Source of the DNA: Ancylobacter polymorphus
GTDB lineage: Bacteria > Pseudomonadota > Alphaproteobacteria > Rhizobiales > Xanthobacteraceae
Reading direction: 5' to 3'
NCBI RefSeq assembly: GCF_022836935.1
Contig: NZ_CP083239.1
Location: forward strand, 2,246,001-2,310,000
Length of the DNA stretch: 64,000 bases
The first letter of the stretch is position 1, and every line of letters begins with the position of its first letter. Below, piece after piece: positions 29,728-39,756 of this stretch. The notes beneath the pieces were generated by a model. It saw only the letters and a program-made list of their open reading frames with translations. It was not told the DNA's origin and ran no database searches. Both the position numbers and the translations under genes were made by a program.

Positions 29728-30753
29728 ATGACCCGTCATTTCCCGCTCGCCGCGCCCAAGGCGTCCGCTCGCGCCGTCGCCGGCCGGGTCTCCGCCGGCC
29801 CGCTGCGTGCCGGCCTGCTGGCTGCGCTGATCGGCACCGCCCTGCTTCCCGCCCTGCCGGCGCTCGCCCAGGACGCCGCGCCGAAGCCGGCCGCGCCGGC
29901 CGCTGCCGCGACCCAGGACGATCCCGTGCTCGCCACCGTCAACGGCCAGCCGATCCGCCGCAGCGACGTGACCGCCGCTGCCGCCGAACTGGCGCCGAAC
30001 CTGCCGCAGCAGATCCAGGGCGCGGCGCGCGACGAATATGTGCTCGGCTTCCTCATCGACCTCAACGCCATGGCGCAGGCCGCCGAGGCGCAGAAGCTCT
30101 ACGAGACCGAGGAATTCAAGCGCGAGATGGATTTCATCCGCAAGCGCGTGCTGATGCAGGCCATCCTCACCAAGGCCACCAAGGACGCGCTGACCGACGC
30201 CGCCCTGAAGCAGACCTATGAAGAGGCGGTGAAGCAGCAGAAGCCGGAGAAGGAAGTGCGCGCCCGCCACATCCTGTTCCGCGCCGACCCCAACAACAAG
30301 GAAGCCCAGGCTGCCGCCGAAAAGAAGGCGCAGGATGTCGAAGCCCAGCTCAAGAAGGGCGCGGACTTCGCCAAGCTGGCGAGCGAGCTGACCGAGGACC
30401 CCTCGGGCAAGGATGATGGCGGCGATCTCGGCTTCTTCACCAAGGAGCAGATGGTGCCGGAATTCGCCGAAGTCGCCTTCGAGCTGAAGCCGGGCGAAGT
30501 CTCCAAGCCGGTGAAGACGCAGTTCGGCTGGCACGTCATCAAGCTTGAGGAGGTGCGCGAGCGCCCGGTGCCGACCTTCGACGAGGTCAAGCCGCAGATC
30601 GAGCAGTTCCTGGCGCAGAAGGCCCAGGCCGATGCGGTGCAGAAGACCCGCGAGGCCGCGAAGGTCGAGAAGACCGAGGCCGCGCCGAAGCCGGGCGACC
30701 TGATCAACGCCCCCGCCGCGAAGCCGGCCGCCCCGGCGACCCCGACCCCGTGA
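29728..30753 (+). CDS. Periplasmic peptidyl-prolyl isomerase (parvulin/PrsA-like)
   Basis: 341 residues. A signal peptide (LLAALIGTALLPALPALAQD) with Ala-rich cleavage region is followed by a SurA-like N-terminal segment (VLATVNGQPIRRSDVTAAAA), a parvulin domain (EVRARHILFR, GADFAKLASELTEDPSG, GGDLGFFTKEQMVPEFAEVA, TQFGWHVIKLEEVRERPVP) and a Pro/Ala/Lys tail. It would catalyse proline isomerisation and chaperone outer-membrane or secreted proteins. The ATG follows GAGGA. The gene is divergent from secA, which exports its clients, and ends at a strong terminator. Confidence 0.94.
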   Translation: MTRHFPLAAPKASARAVAGRVSAGPLRAGLLAALIGTALLPALPALAQDAAPKPAAPAAAATQDDPVLATVNGQPIRRSDVTAAAAELAPNLPQQIQGAARDEYVLGFLIDLNAMAQAAEAQKLYETEEFKREMDFIRKRVLMQAILTKATKDALTDAALKQTYEEAVKQQKPEKEVRARHILFRADPNNKEAQAAAEKKAQDVEAQLKKGADFAKLASELTEDPSGKDDGGDLGFFTKEQMVPEFAEVAFELKPGEVSKPVKTQFGWHVIKLEEVRERPVPTFDEVKPQIEQFLAQKAQADAVQKTREAAKVEKTEAAPKPGDLINAPAAKPAAPATPTP

Positions 30754-30798
30754 TCGCCGCGGCCCCCGCGCGGTCTGCCGCGACGAGCCGTTGAGTAG

Positions 30799-30831
30799 AA
30801 AAGCCCCGGACCGCACGGATCCGGGGCTTTT
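30799..30831 (+). terminator. Strong rho-independent terminator after the parvulin gene
   Basis: AAAAGCCCCGGA (30799-30810) pairs with TCCGGGGCTTTT (30820-30831) through a 9-nt loop, ending in a T-run. The A/T flanks make it effective in both directions, so it also closes the leftward glycosyltransferase genes beginning at 30882. Confidence 0.85.
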
Positions 30832-30881
30832 TCGCGTGAAGAGGCCCAGCGCCTTCGGACGGGACGGTCGCCCCGCGTGGC

Positions 30882-32366
30882 TCAGTTCATGGGGAGGCGC
30901 TGCAAAAGCGCATCGACGCTCTGGCGCCAGGTCAGCCAGGGCAGTCCGCGCGATCCCACCGCGCGCCCGGCCTGGAAGGCGGCGAGCCAGGCTTCGAGCG
31001 CCGCGTGCAGGGTTTCCGGTCCCGTGCCGTCGAAATAGCTGGCATGGTCGCCGGCTACTTCGCGAAAGACCGGAATGTCGCGGGCGAGGATGGGCAGGTC
31101 GTGTCGGGCGGCTTCGATCAGCGGCAGGCCGAAGCCTTCCCCTTCGCTGGCGGCGAGAAGGCAGCTGCATGCGCGGTAAAGTTGCCGCAGCTCCGCGTCG
31201 CTGGGCCGTTCGATCCAGATCAGCCGCCTGCCGCTTTCGGGATGCTGATGCAGCTTCTCCATGAGGTCGTCGACCATCCAGCCCCGCGCGCCGGCAATCA
31301 CCAGCGCCGCATCCCCGCCGGCGCCCCACAGACGTTCCATCGCCGCGAGCGCCAGGGCGTGGCCCTTGCGCGGTTCGATGGTCCCGACCATCAGGAAGCT
31401 CGGTCGGTCGGGCGTCCGCAGCGCCGCCTCGCGCAGATCCTCGCCCCGCGCCACCGGCGCTGTCGCGGTCTCAAGATCGGCGCCAAGGTGAAACCAGTCG
31501 ATGGCCGGCATCCGGCCATTGGCCGGCGGATGCGCTGCGAGATAGTCGGCGAGATCCGCAGCCACCGCCCGCGAGATGCACAGCAACTGGTTAAAACGCG
31601 CGATGGTGTCGAGCCAGCGTGCGAACAGCCCGTCGGCCAGCGGGAAATAGTGAGGGAAACGGGTCGGCAGCAGATCATAGACAACGGAGGCGAGATGCAC
31701 GCCCGCCTGTGCCATCGCGTCCAGCGCGGCTTGCATTTCCGGGATTTGAGTGAAGCAGGCATCCGGGCTGAGGAATATGTCGCCGGCGTAGATGTCGATG
31801 GGGTCGTCCCCGGGCCAGACACAGGGCATTCCCAGAAATTCGCAGGTGAAGCGGCGGGCATAGCGGTAGCGGCCGAGGACAGGATCGCCGAAAACCGGCT
31901 CCACTCGCCAGCCGGCCGGCGGCTCCCGCAACAAGGTTTCCAGCAGGGCACGCACCACCCGCTGAATACCGCTATTGGCATCCCACTTCGCGATTTCCCC
32001 GACATCGACCAGCAGCTGCCGCAGCCGCGCGCCGGCCGGCAGGCTGTCGGCCGCGGCCTGCGCCAGCTCGACGTCGAGGGCGGGATCGGTTTCCAGTCGC
32101 GCCAGTTCGCCGACAAGCCGGCGCCGGCCCTGGGCGCGGCGGTTGAAGCCTTCGATCGCGGCGTAATAGGCGCGGGCGCAATCGGCCGGCGCCTGTTCCG
32201 CCAAAATCCGCTCGCGTCCGTCCGTGCCCATGCGCTGCCGCAGGACAGGATCATTCACCAGAAGGTCGATGGCCTCTGCGAGCTCGCGATCTTCGAAGGC
32301 ATCGGGAATATGCAGCACCCCGTCGGGCGGCAGATCCGCAAGGCTTCCATGCGCGTTCACGATCAC
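30882..32366 (-). CDS. C-terminal glycosyltransferase fragment (module 3, from possible GTG restart)
   Basis: If translation restarts after the nonsense codon, the first plausible start is GTG at 32366, giving 494 residues. It would lack much of module 2 but retain a complete GT4-type module: VFGDPVLGRYRYARRFTCEF, VVYDLLPTRFPHYFP, ICISRAVAADL-like acceptor half, FLMVGTIEPRKGHALALAAM, VIAGARGWMVDDLM and the donor-binding LAASEGEGFGLPLIEAARHD. No convincing ribosome-binding site precedes the GTG, so independent expression is doubtful. Confidence 0.5.
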   Translation of the reverse strand: MIVNAHGSLADLPPDGVLHIPDAFEDRELAEAIDLLVNDPVLRQRMGTDGRERILAEQAPADCARAYYAAIEGFNRRAQGRRRLVGELARLETDPALDVELAQAAADSLPAGARLRQLLVDVGEIAKWDANSGIQRVVRALLETLLREPPAGWRVEPVFGDPVLGRYRYARRFTCEFLGMPCVWPGDDPIDIYAGDIFLSPDACFTQIPEMQAALDAMAQAGVHLASVVYDLLPTRFPHYFPLADGLFARWLDTIARFNQLLCISRAVAADLADYLAAHPPANGRMPAIDWFHLGADLETATAPVARGEDLREAALRTPDRPSFLMVGTIEPRKGHALALAAMERLWGAGGDAALVIAGARGWMVDDLMEKLHQHPESGRRLIWIERPSDAELRQLYRACSCLLAASEGEGFGLPLIEAARHDLPILARDIPVFREVAGDHASYFDGTGPETLHAALEAWLAAFQAGRAVGSRGLPWLTWRQSVDALLQRLPMN

Positions 32367-32516
32367 CGGAAGGCCGCCGGTCAGGCAGTCAATGACCGAA
32401 CCGGAACTCTCGCCGCGCGAGTGCGTGCGCAGCTGGACGGCGAAATCGGCTGCCAGCAGATAGTCGCTGAACAGTTCCTCGCTGGCCCAGCCGGTGATGT
32501 GAACCCGTCCGGCCCA

Positions 32517-34556
32517 TTATGAGTGGGCCACCCGGTCCATGATCGCTGCGCCCAGGCTTTCCGCATCGCCGACAAAGACGAAGCGGACGCGGGAATCCGT
32601 GGAGCAGGCCGACGCGCACAGGCCTTCGATCAGGCGGAGCGGCAGTTTGGTGGGCGCGACATAGCCGAAACTGCATATCAGCACCTCGTCCTGGCCGATG
32701 CCCAGCCGCGCGCGGGTCTCGGCCCGCCCCACGTTGGCCCTGTCCCGGGGGATGGCAAGGTGGGGGACGACCACCCAATCGGCGACGGTTGCCGGATTGT
32801 AAAAGTGCCGCGCCAGTCGGCGGGCATGCTCGGAATGGACGATCACGCCCTCCGCCTCGCGCACGGCGCGGGCATTGGTGGGCCAGGCGTAGATGGCCTC
32901 AGTCACGGGATCGCGGCCTTCGGCTGCCGTGTGGCAGGCGAGGAGGGCCGCATAGCCGTGGTTCTCTGCCAGAAGCCGCGAGAAGCGCGTCAGACAGGTG
33001 GCGCGCTCGATGCCGGACAGGAAGAAATCGTGCAGGACGACGACGCCCGGCACCTCCTCCAGCAGATCGAACATATGCGCGTGAAACTGCGAATTGCCGA
33101 ACTGGTAGAGGACGCGATCGAAGGCCTCGGCGTGCTTCCGGAGAAAAGAGACATCCCTTATCCGGAACCGCTCCGCGAGTGTGGGCGCGACGCAATCCGG
33201 CTCCCGCGCGATGAGTTCGATGTCGTAATGGTCCGCGAGCGCGGGCAGAAGATCGGCGCTGTAGAAGCTGACGCCGCTGCGTTCCGGCGGCAGCGGCGCG
33301 ACAAAGGCCAAGCGCGGCTTGGGGCGAGCGGTTTGGGTGGATCCCACTTGAGTCGTCTCGCGCACCCGTGCACGCAGCGCATCGAGCGCACGCGCGGCCG
33401 TCGCGTCCCAGCTGTAGCGTGCCGCCTGTGCTGGCGCGGAATCGCGCAGCGACTGGCGGAACGTCTCATCCGTCAGAACCTTCGCCATCATCCGCGCCAT
33501 GTCGTCGATGGAGTGCGGATCGAACAGCGCGTCGTCCCGCCCGATGATCTCGGGCACGCTCGACGTGTTCGCCCCGACCACCGCAGCCCCGCAGCGCAGC
33601 GCCTCCAGCACCGGCAGGCCGAAGCCCTCGTACCAGCTCGGGAAGATGAACGCGGCGCACAGATTATAGAGGGCGACCAGAGTGTCGTCCGGCACATAGC
33701 CCGTGAGGATCACGGCCGTGTCCGGCAGGCCCGCGGCGCGGGCATGGGCGAGCAGCTGCTCCTTCTCATCCGCCGTGGCGCGGCAGACAATGGCGAGTTG
33801 GTGGGTTTCGATCAGCGACGGGGAAAGGGTGGCAAACGCGCTGATCAGGGCGGGAATGTTCTTTCGATGGTCGATGCCGCCCGTGTACATGAGGAAGGGA
33901 CGGGTGAGGCCCAACCCGGCGGTGTGCCGTTCGCGTTCCTCCTCGCTGATGGCGAGAGGGGCGAAGCGGGCGTCGACATCGGCGCCTATGGTGACGATCC
34001 GATCCGCCGGCCGTCCCAGATGCAGTGCCGCATCACGCGCCGAGCAATCGGAGATCGCGAGCAGCAGATCGGCCTTTGTCAGCGCCTCAATCTTGCTTTG
34101 GTACCAGCCCGTGACATTGGGGTCGGTGAGGTAGAGCGAGGAAAAGAGCAGCGGGATCAGGTCATAAAGCACCACGGCGGTCGGGGTGTGGCCGACCCCG
34201 GTCACGCAGTCCTCCGACAGGCCTTCGAACAAGCTGGTGACGAGAACGATATCGGCGGCGCAATCGGCGATCACGGCCTCGCGGGTCGCCTCTGCCGCCC
34301 GTCTCCGCGCGGCCGTTGCCAGGAAGCTGCCGGGCCGGGCCGCGGTCCAGAGGCGCAGGGTGACATTGGGCCATGCGGCGAAGTCGCGTTGCAGACCCTC
34401 ATTGTCCTCGCCGATCATGCCATTCAGAAGCAGGACGAAGTCGTCCTCGGGCGCCAGGCGCAGAAGGCCTTCCACCAGAGAGCGGGCATAGCGGCCGATG
34501 CCGCGCTGTCCGCTCGATCGTGACTGAAGCGCCTGCAGGTCGACAAGAATGCGCAC
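32517..34556 (-). CDS. N-terminal glycosyltransferase part (module 1 plus half of module 2)
   Basis: 679 residues, starting MRILVDLQALQSRSSGQRGIG, an ATG 15 bp downstream of the FkbM gene's stop. Module 1 is an intact GT4 enzyme: RGIGRYARSLVEGLL acceptor side, MYTGGIDHRKNIPALISAFA, ILTGYVPDDTLVALYNLCAA and FPSWYEGFGLPVLEALRCG with the E-x7-E nucleotide-sugar signature. The truncated module 2 ends ...IMDRVAHS at the TAA. The product could still transfer one sugar. Neighbouring gmd suggests GDP-linked 6-deoxyhexose or mannose donors, which is inference. Confidence 0.7.
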   Translation of the reverse strand: MRILVDLQALQSRSSGQRGIGRYARSLVEGLLRLAPEDDFVLLLNGMIGEDNEGLQRDFAAWPNVTLRLWTAARPGSFLATAARRRAAEATREAVIADCAADIVLVTSLFEGLSEDCVTGVGHTPTAVVLYDLIPLLFSSLYLTDPNVTGWYQSKIEALTKADLLLAISDCSARDAALHLGRPADRIVTIGADVDARFAPLAISEEERERHTAGLGLTRPFLMYTGGIDHRKNIPALISAFATLSPSLIETHQLAIVCRATADEKEQLLAHARAAGLPDTAVILTGYVPDDTLVALYNLCAAFIFPSWYEGFGLPVLEALRCGAAVVGANTSSVPEIIGRDDALFDPHSIDDMARMMAKVLTDETFRQSLRDSAPAQAARYSWDATAARALDALRARVRETTQVGSTQTARPKPRLAFVAPLPPERSGVSFYSADLLPALADHYDIELIAREPDCVAPTLAERFRIRDVSFLRKHAEAFDRVLYQFGNSQFHAHMFDLLEEVPGVVVLHDFFLSGIERATCLTRFSRLLAENHGYAALLACHTAAEGRDPVTEAIYAWPTNARAVREAEGVIVHSEHARRLARHFYNPATVADWVVVPHLAIPRDRANVGRAETRARLGIGQDEVLICSFGYVAPTKLPLRLIEGLCASACSTDSRVRFVFVGDAESLGAAIMDRVAHS

Positions 34557-34571
34557 GTTATCTCTCTCGCT

Positions 34572-35771
34572 TCAGGACGTTTGACGAGCGCGCCGCGCCG
34601 CGATGCGTCGCGACAGATGGGATGCGGCGGGGCTGAGGGAAGACGCATCCTGCGATGGCTCCGGCAGGTGCGGCGCCATGCCGGGAGCGGCCGCCATCGC
34701 CACCGCGCCGCGCAGAGCTTGGTATTCCGCGCTGTGGAGCCAGAGCCTGAACGGCCGGCGGGGCCGTCCGCTGGAGTGAACGACGAGACGGCGGAACGCC
34801 TTGCGAGGCTTGCCGCTGGTGTGGAACATCAGCCGGCGCAACATCTTCTTCGGGCGACCCGATGGGCGGAAGAACAGCGTCTCCCAGAGGCTCCGCTGAG
34901 TGGCGCATTCAAGGGCGACGGCGGCCGCCTGGGCCTGGCGGGCCAACTCCGTGGTCAGCGCCTCGATCGTCTGCTCCCGCTGCCGAATCTGCGCCGTGAG
35001 GTCGCCGTTAAGGGTGCGCTCGGCGGCGAGGAGGCGCTCCAAACCGTCCACCTGCGCCTGCAACCACTGCGCATGCGCGTTTTCGTCAGTCTTGACGAAC
35101 TGATCGAACACATTGGGCGGCGCGGAGAAGGCCGGCGCGAGATTCTCGTGTTCCGCGGCGAGGTAGAAACGGTTCAGCCCATCCCAATAGATGTTGCGAT
35201 AGCCGGCAGCCGTCAGGAACGGCTCCCAGTTTCTCGCTGTCTCTTCCGGTGAGTTCGGGTGCGTGGCCTCGATCAGGATCACCCAGGGGCGATAACGGGT
35301 GAGATCCAGCCCGCGCACCACGGCGGTCTCATGGCCTTCCACATCGATCTTGAGAAAGTGGATGGGCTGTCCCGGCGCCAGGTGCGCGTCAAGGAGGCCA
35401 GTCAATGTGCGTTGGGGCACGTCAATGGCCGATATCGCCCAGCCCTTTGTACGGTGCCTCTCGGCAATGGTGGTATCGACGGTGGACAACCCCGTATCGC
35501 CAACGATGTGCAGCCGGGCAGTGCCGTCGTGATCGCTCGCCACCACGCCGAGATTCACGTCCCGCGCGCGCCGCGCCTCAAGCTCGGCCAGCCTGTGGGG
35601 TAGCGGCTCAATGTTCACGCCCCGCCAGCCGCGCTCGTAAAAGGCGCGGGTGACACTGTCGGCGTCGGGTGAGAAGGCGCCGACATCGACATAGAAGCCG
35701 GCCTCGACATGGCCGAGCGCCCGCCAGAGCATCACGTCTTCATAATTCTGTGCGAAGGAGACGAACGGCAT
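34572..35771 (-). CDS. FkbM family methyltransferase with C-terminal basic repeats
   Basis: 399 residues. An FkbM-type SAM methyltransferase core: MPFVSFAQNYEDVMLWRAL, GFYVDVGAFSPDADSVTRAF (motif I), RGVNIEPLPHRLAELEARR, and FLKIDVEGHETAVVRGLDL. These usually O-methylate sugars of surface glycans. A coiled coil (about residues 235-285) follows, then three near-repeats of a basic unit, FFRPSGRPKKMLRRLMF, HTSGKPRKAFRRLVV and HSSGRPRRPFRLWLH. This tail is repetitive and positively charged, possibly anchoring to membrane or glycan. It is in one leftward run with the glycosyltransferase below it and 131 bp after gmd. Confidence 0.9.
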   Translation of the reverse strand: MPFVSFAQNYEDVMLWRALGHVEAGFYVDVGAFSPDADSVTRAFYERGWRGVNIEPLPHRLAELEARRARDVNLGVVASDHDGTARLHIVGDTGLSTVDTTIAERHRTKGWAISAIDVPQRTLTGLLDAHLAPGQPIHFLKIDVEGHETAVVRGLDLTRYRPWVILIEATHPNSPEETARNWEPFLTAAGYRNIYWDGLNRFYLAAEHENLAPAFSAPPNVFDQFVKTDENAHAQWLQAQVDGLERLLAAERTLNGDLTAQIRQREQTIEALTTELARQAQAAAVALECATQRSLWETLFFRPSGRPKKMLRRLMFHTSGKPRKAFRRLVVHSSGRPRRPFRLWLHSAEYQALRGAVAMAAAPGMAPHLPEPSQDASSLSPAASHLSRRIAARRARQTS

Positions 35772-35902
35772 TGGGAACTCCGAGGAGTCGGACGCTGCCG
35801 CTACAGCCCGAGCCTGCCGCGCGCTGGCCCGCGCGTCGCCGCGCCAGAGAAGTTTCGTTCACCGCAGCAGTTGGACCGGCCACCGCAGCGACGGCCGGCT
35901 GA

Positions 35903-36949
<1,047 letters not shown>

Positions 36950-37088
36950 TTACAAAACGTCACGGGACCTACATACATACCGCTCTAGCGGATTGTCGAG
37001 CGGCGGAGTGGTATTTTGATCCTCCAGGGCCACGGTGGTCCGCACCCTCGTATTTCTACCTAGAGACGCGAGCGAGGGCAGCCCGCCG

Positions 37089-38264
37089 TCAGCCGAGCCG
37101 CGCTTTGATAAGGTGTCCCACGGCGTCAAAGGAATTATGGCGCTTGAGATGGGCGAACCCCGCCTGTGCTTTTGCGGTGGTCTGTCCAGGATCGTCATAG
37201 ATGGCCCGCATGATGCTCGCGGCATGGGCGATGCTCGGTTCCGCCCAATAGCTTCCCTCGGCGCCAAAGTAATCCTCGGGGGGCACGGCGGCCTCGGCGA
37301 ACTGCACGGGATACCCGGTTTGCTCATTGATGAAGTCGCGCGTGCCGCCAAAATCGGTCGCGATGACCCCCTTGCCGCGCGCCAGCGCCTCGGCGCATCC
37401 GAGGCCAAATCCCTCCGACCGATGGAGGGACACGAACACGTTGCAGTCCTCCATCAAGGCCGTCATCTCGGCTCTGGTGAGCGTGCCGTCGATAATCTCG
37501 ATACGGGCATCCTGGCGGGCAAGCGCCAGCAGGCTTGAGAGCCGGGCCGCGTCCGAGCCTCCGCCGCGTGCCTTGACCAGCAGCCGGGCGTCCTCCCGTC
37601 CGCTCGGAAACGCGAGGCGGAACGCTTCTACCGTGCCCAGCGGGTTCTTTCGCGCGATGGAGGAATCGGCGTCAAAGAAGGTGTGAAACTTCAAAGGGCC
37701 CGTGAACAGCTGCTGTGGTGGTTCCGTCGGCAGGTCGACGGGTTGCGGGACCACGCTGATCGGCCTCGAATGGACGCTCGCGAGCGCGTCACGAATGAAC
37801 GTCGTCGGCGCCCAGTACGCGTCGAAGCGTTCGAACCAGCGCCTCCATGCGGTGGGAAAGCTGGGCAGCTCCCAATAGGGATAGGCGATGTTGGTCTGGT
37901 CGCGGCAGGTGCGGCGGGCGAACATGCCGATTTCGGCGGCGCCGAAGATGGCCAGCGCGGTGTGGTGGCGGGATGAAGCGGCCAGCCGGTTTGCCAATGC
38001 CGGTTCGGCCATCCTCCCCGGCAGGGGAACATTGACGAAACCTGCGGGAATGTCGCCGGCGTCAAGGGCGGCCACCATGAGGCGCGCCGCTTCGCCAAGC
38101 CCGATCTCCGATCGAAGAAAGCCGACGATATCGACCCCGGGCTCTAGGCTCTTGCCGGCGAGGCGACGCAGCCAGCAGGGCATCGCCCGCGCCGGAGGGC
38201 AATTCGCATGCGTGCACAGCAGCGATCGCACGCCCGCCTTGATCGTCTTTCCGCCAATTTTCAT
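37089..38264 (-). CDS. GT4 family glycosyltransferase
   Basis: 391 residues. After a 35-residue basic N-terminus, VDIVGFLRSEIGLGEAARLM opens a GT-B acceptor domain of the type found in multi-domain O-antigen transferases. QTNIAYPYWELPSFPTAWRR, FHTFFDADSSIARKNPLGTV and the donor-binding VSLHRSEGFGLGCAEALARG (E-x7-E) follow. The sugar donor cannot be told. It lies upstream of gmd on the same strand with a 142-bp spacer, so it begins the polysaccharide gene run. The downstream 760 bp toward tetR hold no clear gene. Confidence 0.9.
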   Translation of the reverse strand: MKIGGKTIKAGVRSLLCTHANCPPARAMPCWLRRLAGKSLEPGVDIVGFLRSEIGLGEAARLMVAALDAGDIPAGFVNVPLPGRMAEPALANRLAASSRHHTALAIFGAAEIGMFARRTCRDQTNIAYPYWELPSFPTAWRRWFERFDAYWAPTTFIRDALASVHSRPISVVPQPVDLPTEPPQQLFTGPLKFHTFFDADSSIARKNPLGTVEAFRLAFPSGREDARLLVKARGGGSDAARLSSLLALARQDARIEIIDGTLTRAEMTALMEDCNVFVSLHRSEGFGLGCAEALARGKGVIATDFGGTRDFINEQTGYPVQFAEAAVPPEDYFGAEGSYWAEPSIAHAASIMRAIYDDPGQTTAKAQAGFAHLKRHNSFDAVGHLIKARLG

Positions 38265-39024
38265 CGCGGGACCGGGATGCTCACGGGGCGATCTCCTGAC
38301 GAGGGGCAGCCCCTCCCGCCTCCGGCGTGCCGCCGGCAGGCGTCACGACGTAAGAGCCCATCGGGATGAACAGACTTCCAGCCATGCGGCGGTCAACCTT
38401 TGATCCGCGCGTAGGGGGCCCACAATACGAAGGGCGGCATGGTGCCTCAATAGCTCAGCGAGCGCGAACGGGCCAAGGGGCCCTTCTGGCACGTCTCTGT
38501 GCTCGCCCCCGGGCGGGCCGCGACGCCGGCGCCAACCCGCCGCAATCAGCCGCTGATCCGGCGGCAGGTCTGCCGGCGCGAGGCGCCGCTGTGCCGTCGC
38601 CGCGCCGCCTCTGGACAGAAGTGCGTGTGCGATGACGGGCACGCAGGAGTGTCGGCTGGCCTCGGGCGAGGATCTTGGCATGGGGCTCGCTGCCCGCGTG
38701 GGGATCGAGGTCGAACGGTTTGCGGCCGGCCGCACCATATGCGGGGCGGCGCTTGGAGACCCGCTTCTCCCGTCAACAAAGCTTGAGGCTCTCGGCAGGG
38801 CAGGCATCCCAGGCGATCAGGCGATCAGGCGATCAGGCGATCAGGCGATCAGGCGGGCGGCGGCGAGGCCGTCTGAGCGGCAGGGCCCTTTCACGCGAGT
38901 GCGGCCTGCGCACACCCCCCGCCGTGAGGAGGCTGCGCAGAGCGTGCCTATTCCATGCGGGCGCGATGGGCGCGCGTCGCGGCACCGGAAGCCTCTCTCG
39001 CAGCCCTTTCGCGGACCGAGGGTC
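38265..39024. other. Gene-poor stretch with repeats
   Basis: About 760 bp between the glycosyltransferase and tetR genes. Open frames on both strands are present but have no ribosome-binding sites, domains or sensible codon pattern that I recognise. The right half contains the octamer tandem repeat (38812-38851) and a degenerate second copy of the 3' end of tetR (CAGGCATCCC...GATCAG...GGCGGGCGGCGGCGAGGCCG, 38800-38871 compared with 39038-39082). It looks like recombination debris at the edge of the accessory block. Confidence 0.55.
38812..38851. repeat. Five perfect tandem copies of octamer GGCGATCA
   Basis: Five head-to-tail GGCGATCA units (40 bp), followed by a partial GGCG. A single unit-like GGCGATCA also occurs at 39053-39060 in the tetR 3' end, from which the array appears to have grown. 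Eight is not a multiple of three, so copy changes would shift any reading frame. Confidence 0.9.
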
Positions 39025-39654
39025 TCACGAACGCAGGCATCCCCGGGCGATCAGACGGGCGGCGGCGGCGAGGCCGGCGGCGTCATCTTCAAGCCGGCGC
39101 GTCAGCAGGCGCGCCCACACATAACCGTTGACGAGATCGAGGCCGGCCGCAGCGTCGAAATCCGCCACCAGTTCTCCGCGTCGCGCGGCCCTTGCGAAAA
39201 GTTCGGCAACGGGAAAGCTGCGCTCAGCCAGGAAGGCGCGCAGGGTTTCCAAGGCCGCCGGGTCCTGCTGCGCCTCCACCAGCAGCGCGGTGAGAGCTTC
39301 ACCGGCGGGCGTATCGCGCCAGAAGGTGATGAGCTTCCGCAACGCCGCCGCCAGGTCGGCTTCGAGAGAGCCGGTGTTGGTCTCCGACATGTCGAAAGGC
39401 TGGCGGGCATAGATTTCGACGAGCAGTGCCGGCTTTCCGCTCCACCAGCGATAGATGGTCGGCTTGCCCGCGCCCGCCCGGCGCGCCACCTGCTCGATCG
39501 TGAAACCGGCATATCCGGTCTCGGCGAGCACCGCCTCCGCAGCTTCCAGGATCGCCTCGGTGGCGGCCTTGCTCCGGCGCGGCCCCTCGGAGCCCCGTCG
39601 TGCCGTGCTCCCTTGGACTCCGCCCGAGCGTGAAAGAGCGGTTTTATTAACCAT
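39025..39654 (-). CDS. TetR/AcrR family transcriptional regulator
   Basis: 209 residues from ATG MVNKTALSRSGG. The N-terminal helix-turn-helix is clear (AILEAAEAVLAETGYAGFTI, EQVARRAGAGKPTIYRWWSG). The C-terminal ligand-binding domain resembles TetR_C regulators with TFWRDTPAGEALTALLVEAQ and AGLDLVNGYVWARLL. A longer frame would start at 39774, but that codon lies inside the palindromic operator (39757-39789), so the downstream ATG is preferred. Autoregulation is likely from that operator. The usual divergently transcribed target gene is missing, since 39.8-41.3 kb holds no intact gene. Confidence 0.9.
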   Translation of the reverse strand: MVNKTALSRSGGVQGSTARRGSEGPRRSKAATEAILEAAEAVLAETGYAGFTIEQVARRAGAGKPTIYRWWSGKPALLVEIYARQPFDMSETNTGSLEADLAAALRKLITFWRDTPAGEALTALLVEAQQDPAALETLRAFLAERSFPVAELFARAARRGELVADFDAAAGLDLVNGYVWARLLTRRLEDDAAGLAAAARLIARGCLRS

Positions 39655-39756
39655 CGCCGTTAACTTTCTTGCACCGCGCGCATCCTCGGAGCGCCGCCCA
39701 TACCCTCGCTCGCTGTTCGACGGCAGTAGCCCAGATGCGTTCGCCGGAAAACGATA

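Larger units (their letters stand above)
30882..34556 (-). pseudogene. Giant three-module glycosyltransferase gene interrupted by one in-frame TAA
   Basis: Read through a single TAA (32519-32517), this is one continuous frame of about 1,224 codons with three GT-B modules. Module 1 (residues 1 to about 385) is a complete GT4 enzyme. Module 2 starts at PRLAFVAPLPPERSGVSFY (about 400) and resumes after the stop with GRVHITGWASEELFSDYL and SGSVIDCLTGGLPVIVNAHG, so the stop falls inside its donor-binding half. Module 3 begins at about DANSGIQRVVRALLETLL. The frame is identical on both sides and codon use does not change, so the lesion is a point nonsense change (GAA, CAA or AAA to TAA would do) or a sequencing error. 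Such multi-module enzymes assemble O-antigen or capsule in GT1/GT4 clusters. Confidence 0.75.

Noticed and set aside
38343..38807. 154-codon minus-strand frame left of the octamer array
   Set aside because: No recognisable domain, no ribosome-binding site, biased Arg/Pro/Ser composition typical of out-of-frame GC-rich DNA.
38812..38851. Tandem repeat as a possible CRISPR array
   Set aside because: Units are only 8 bp and contiguous with no spacers; no cas genes in the window.
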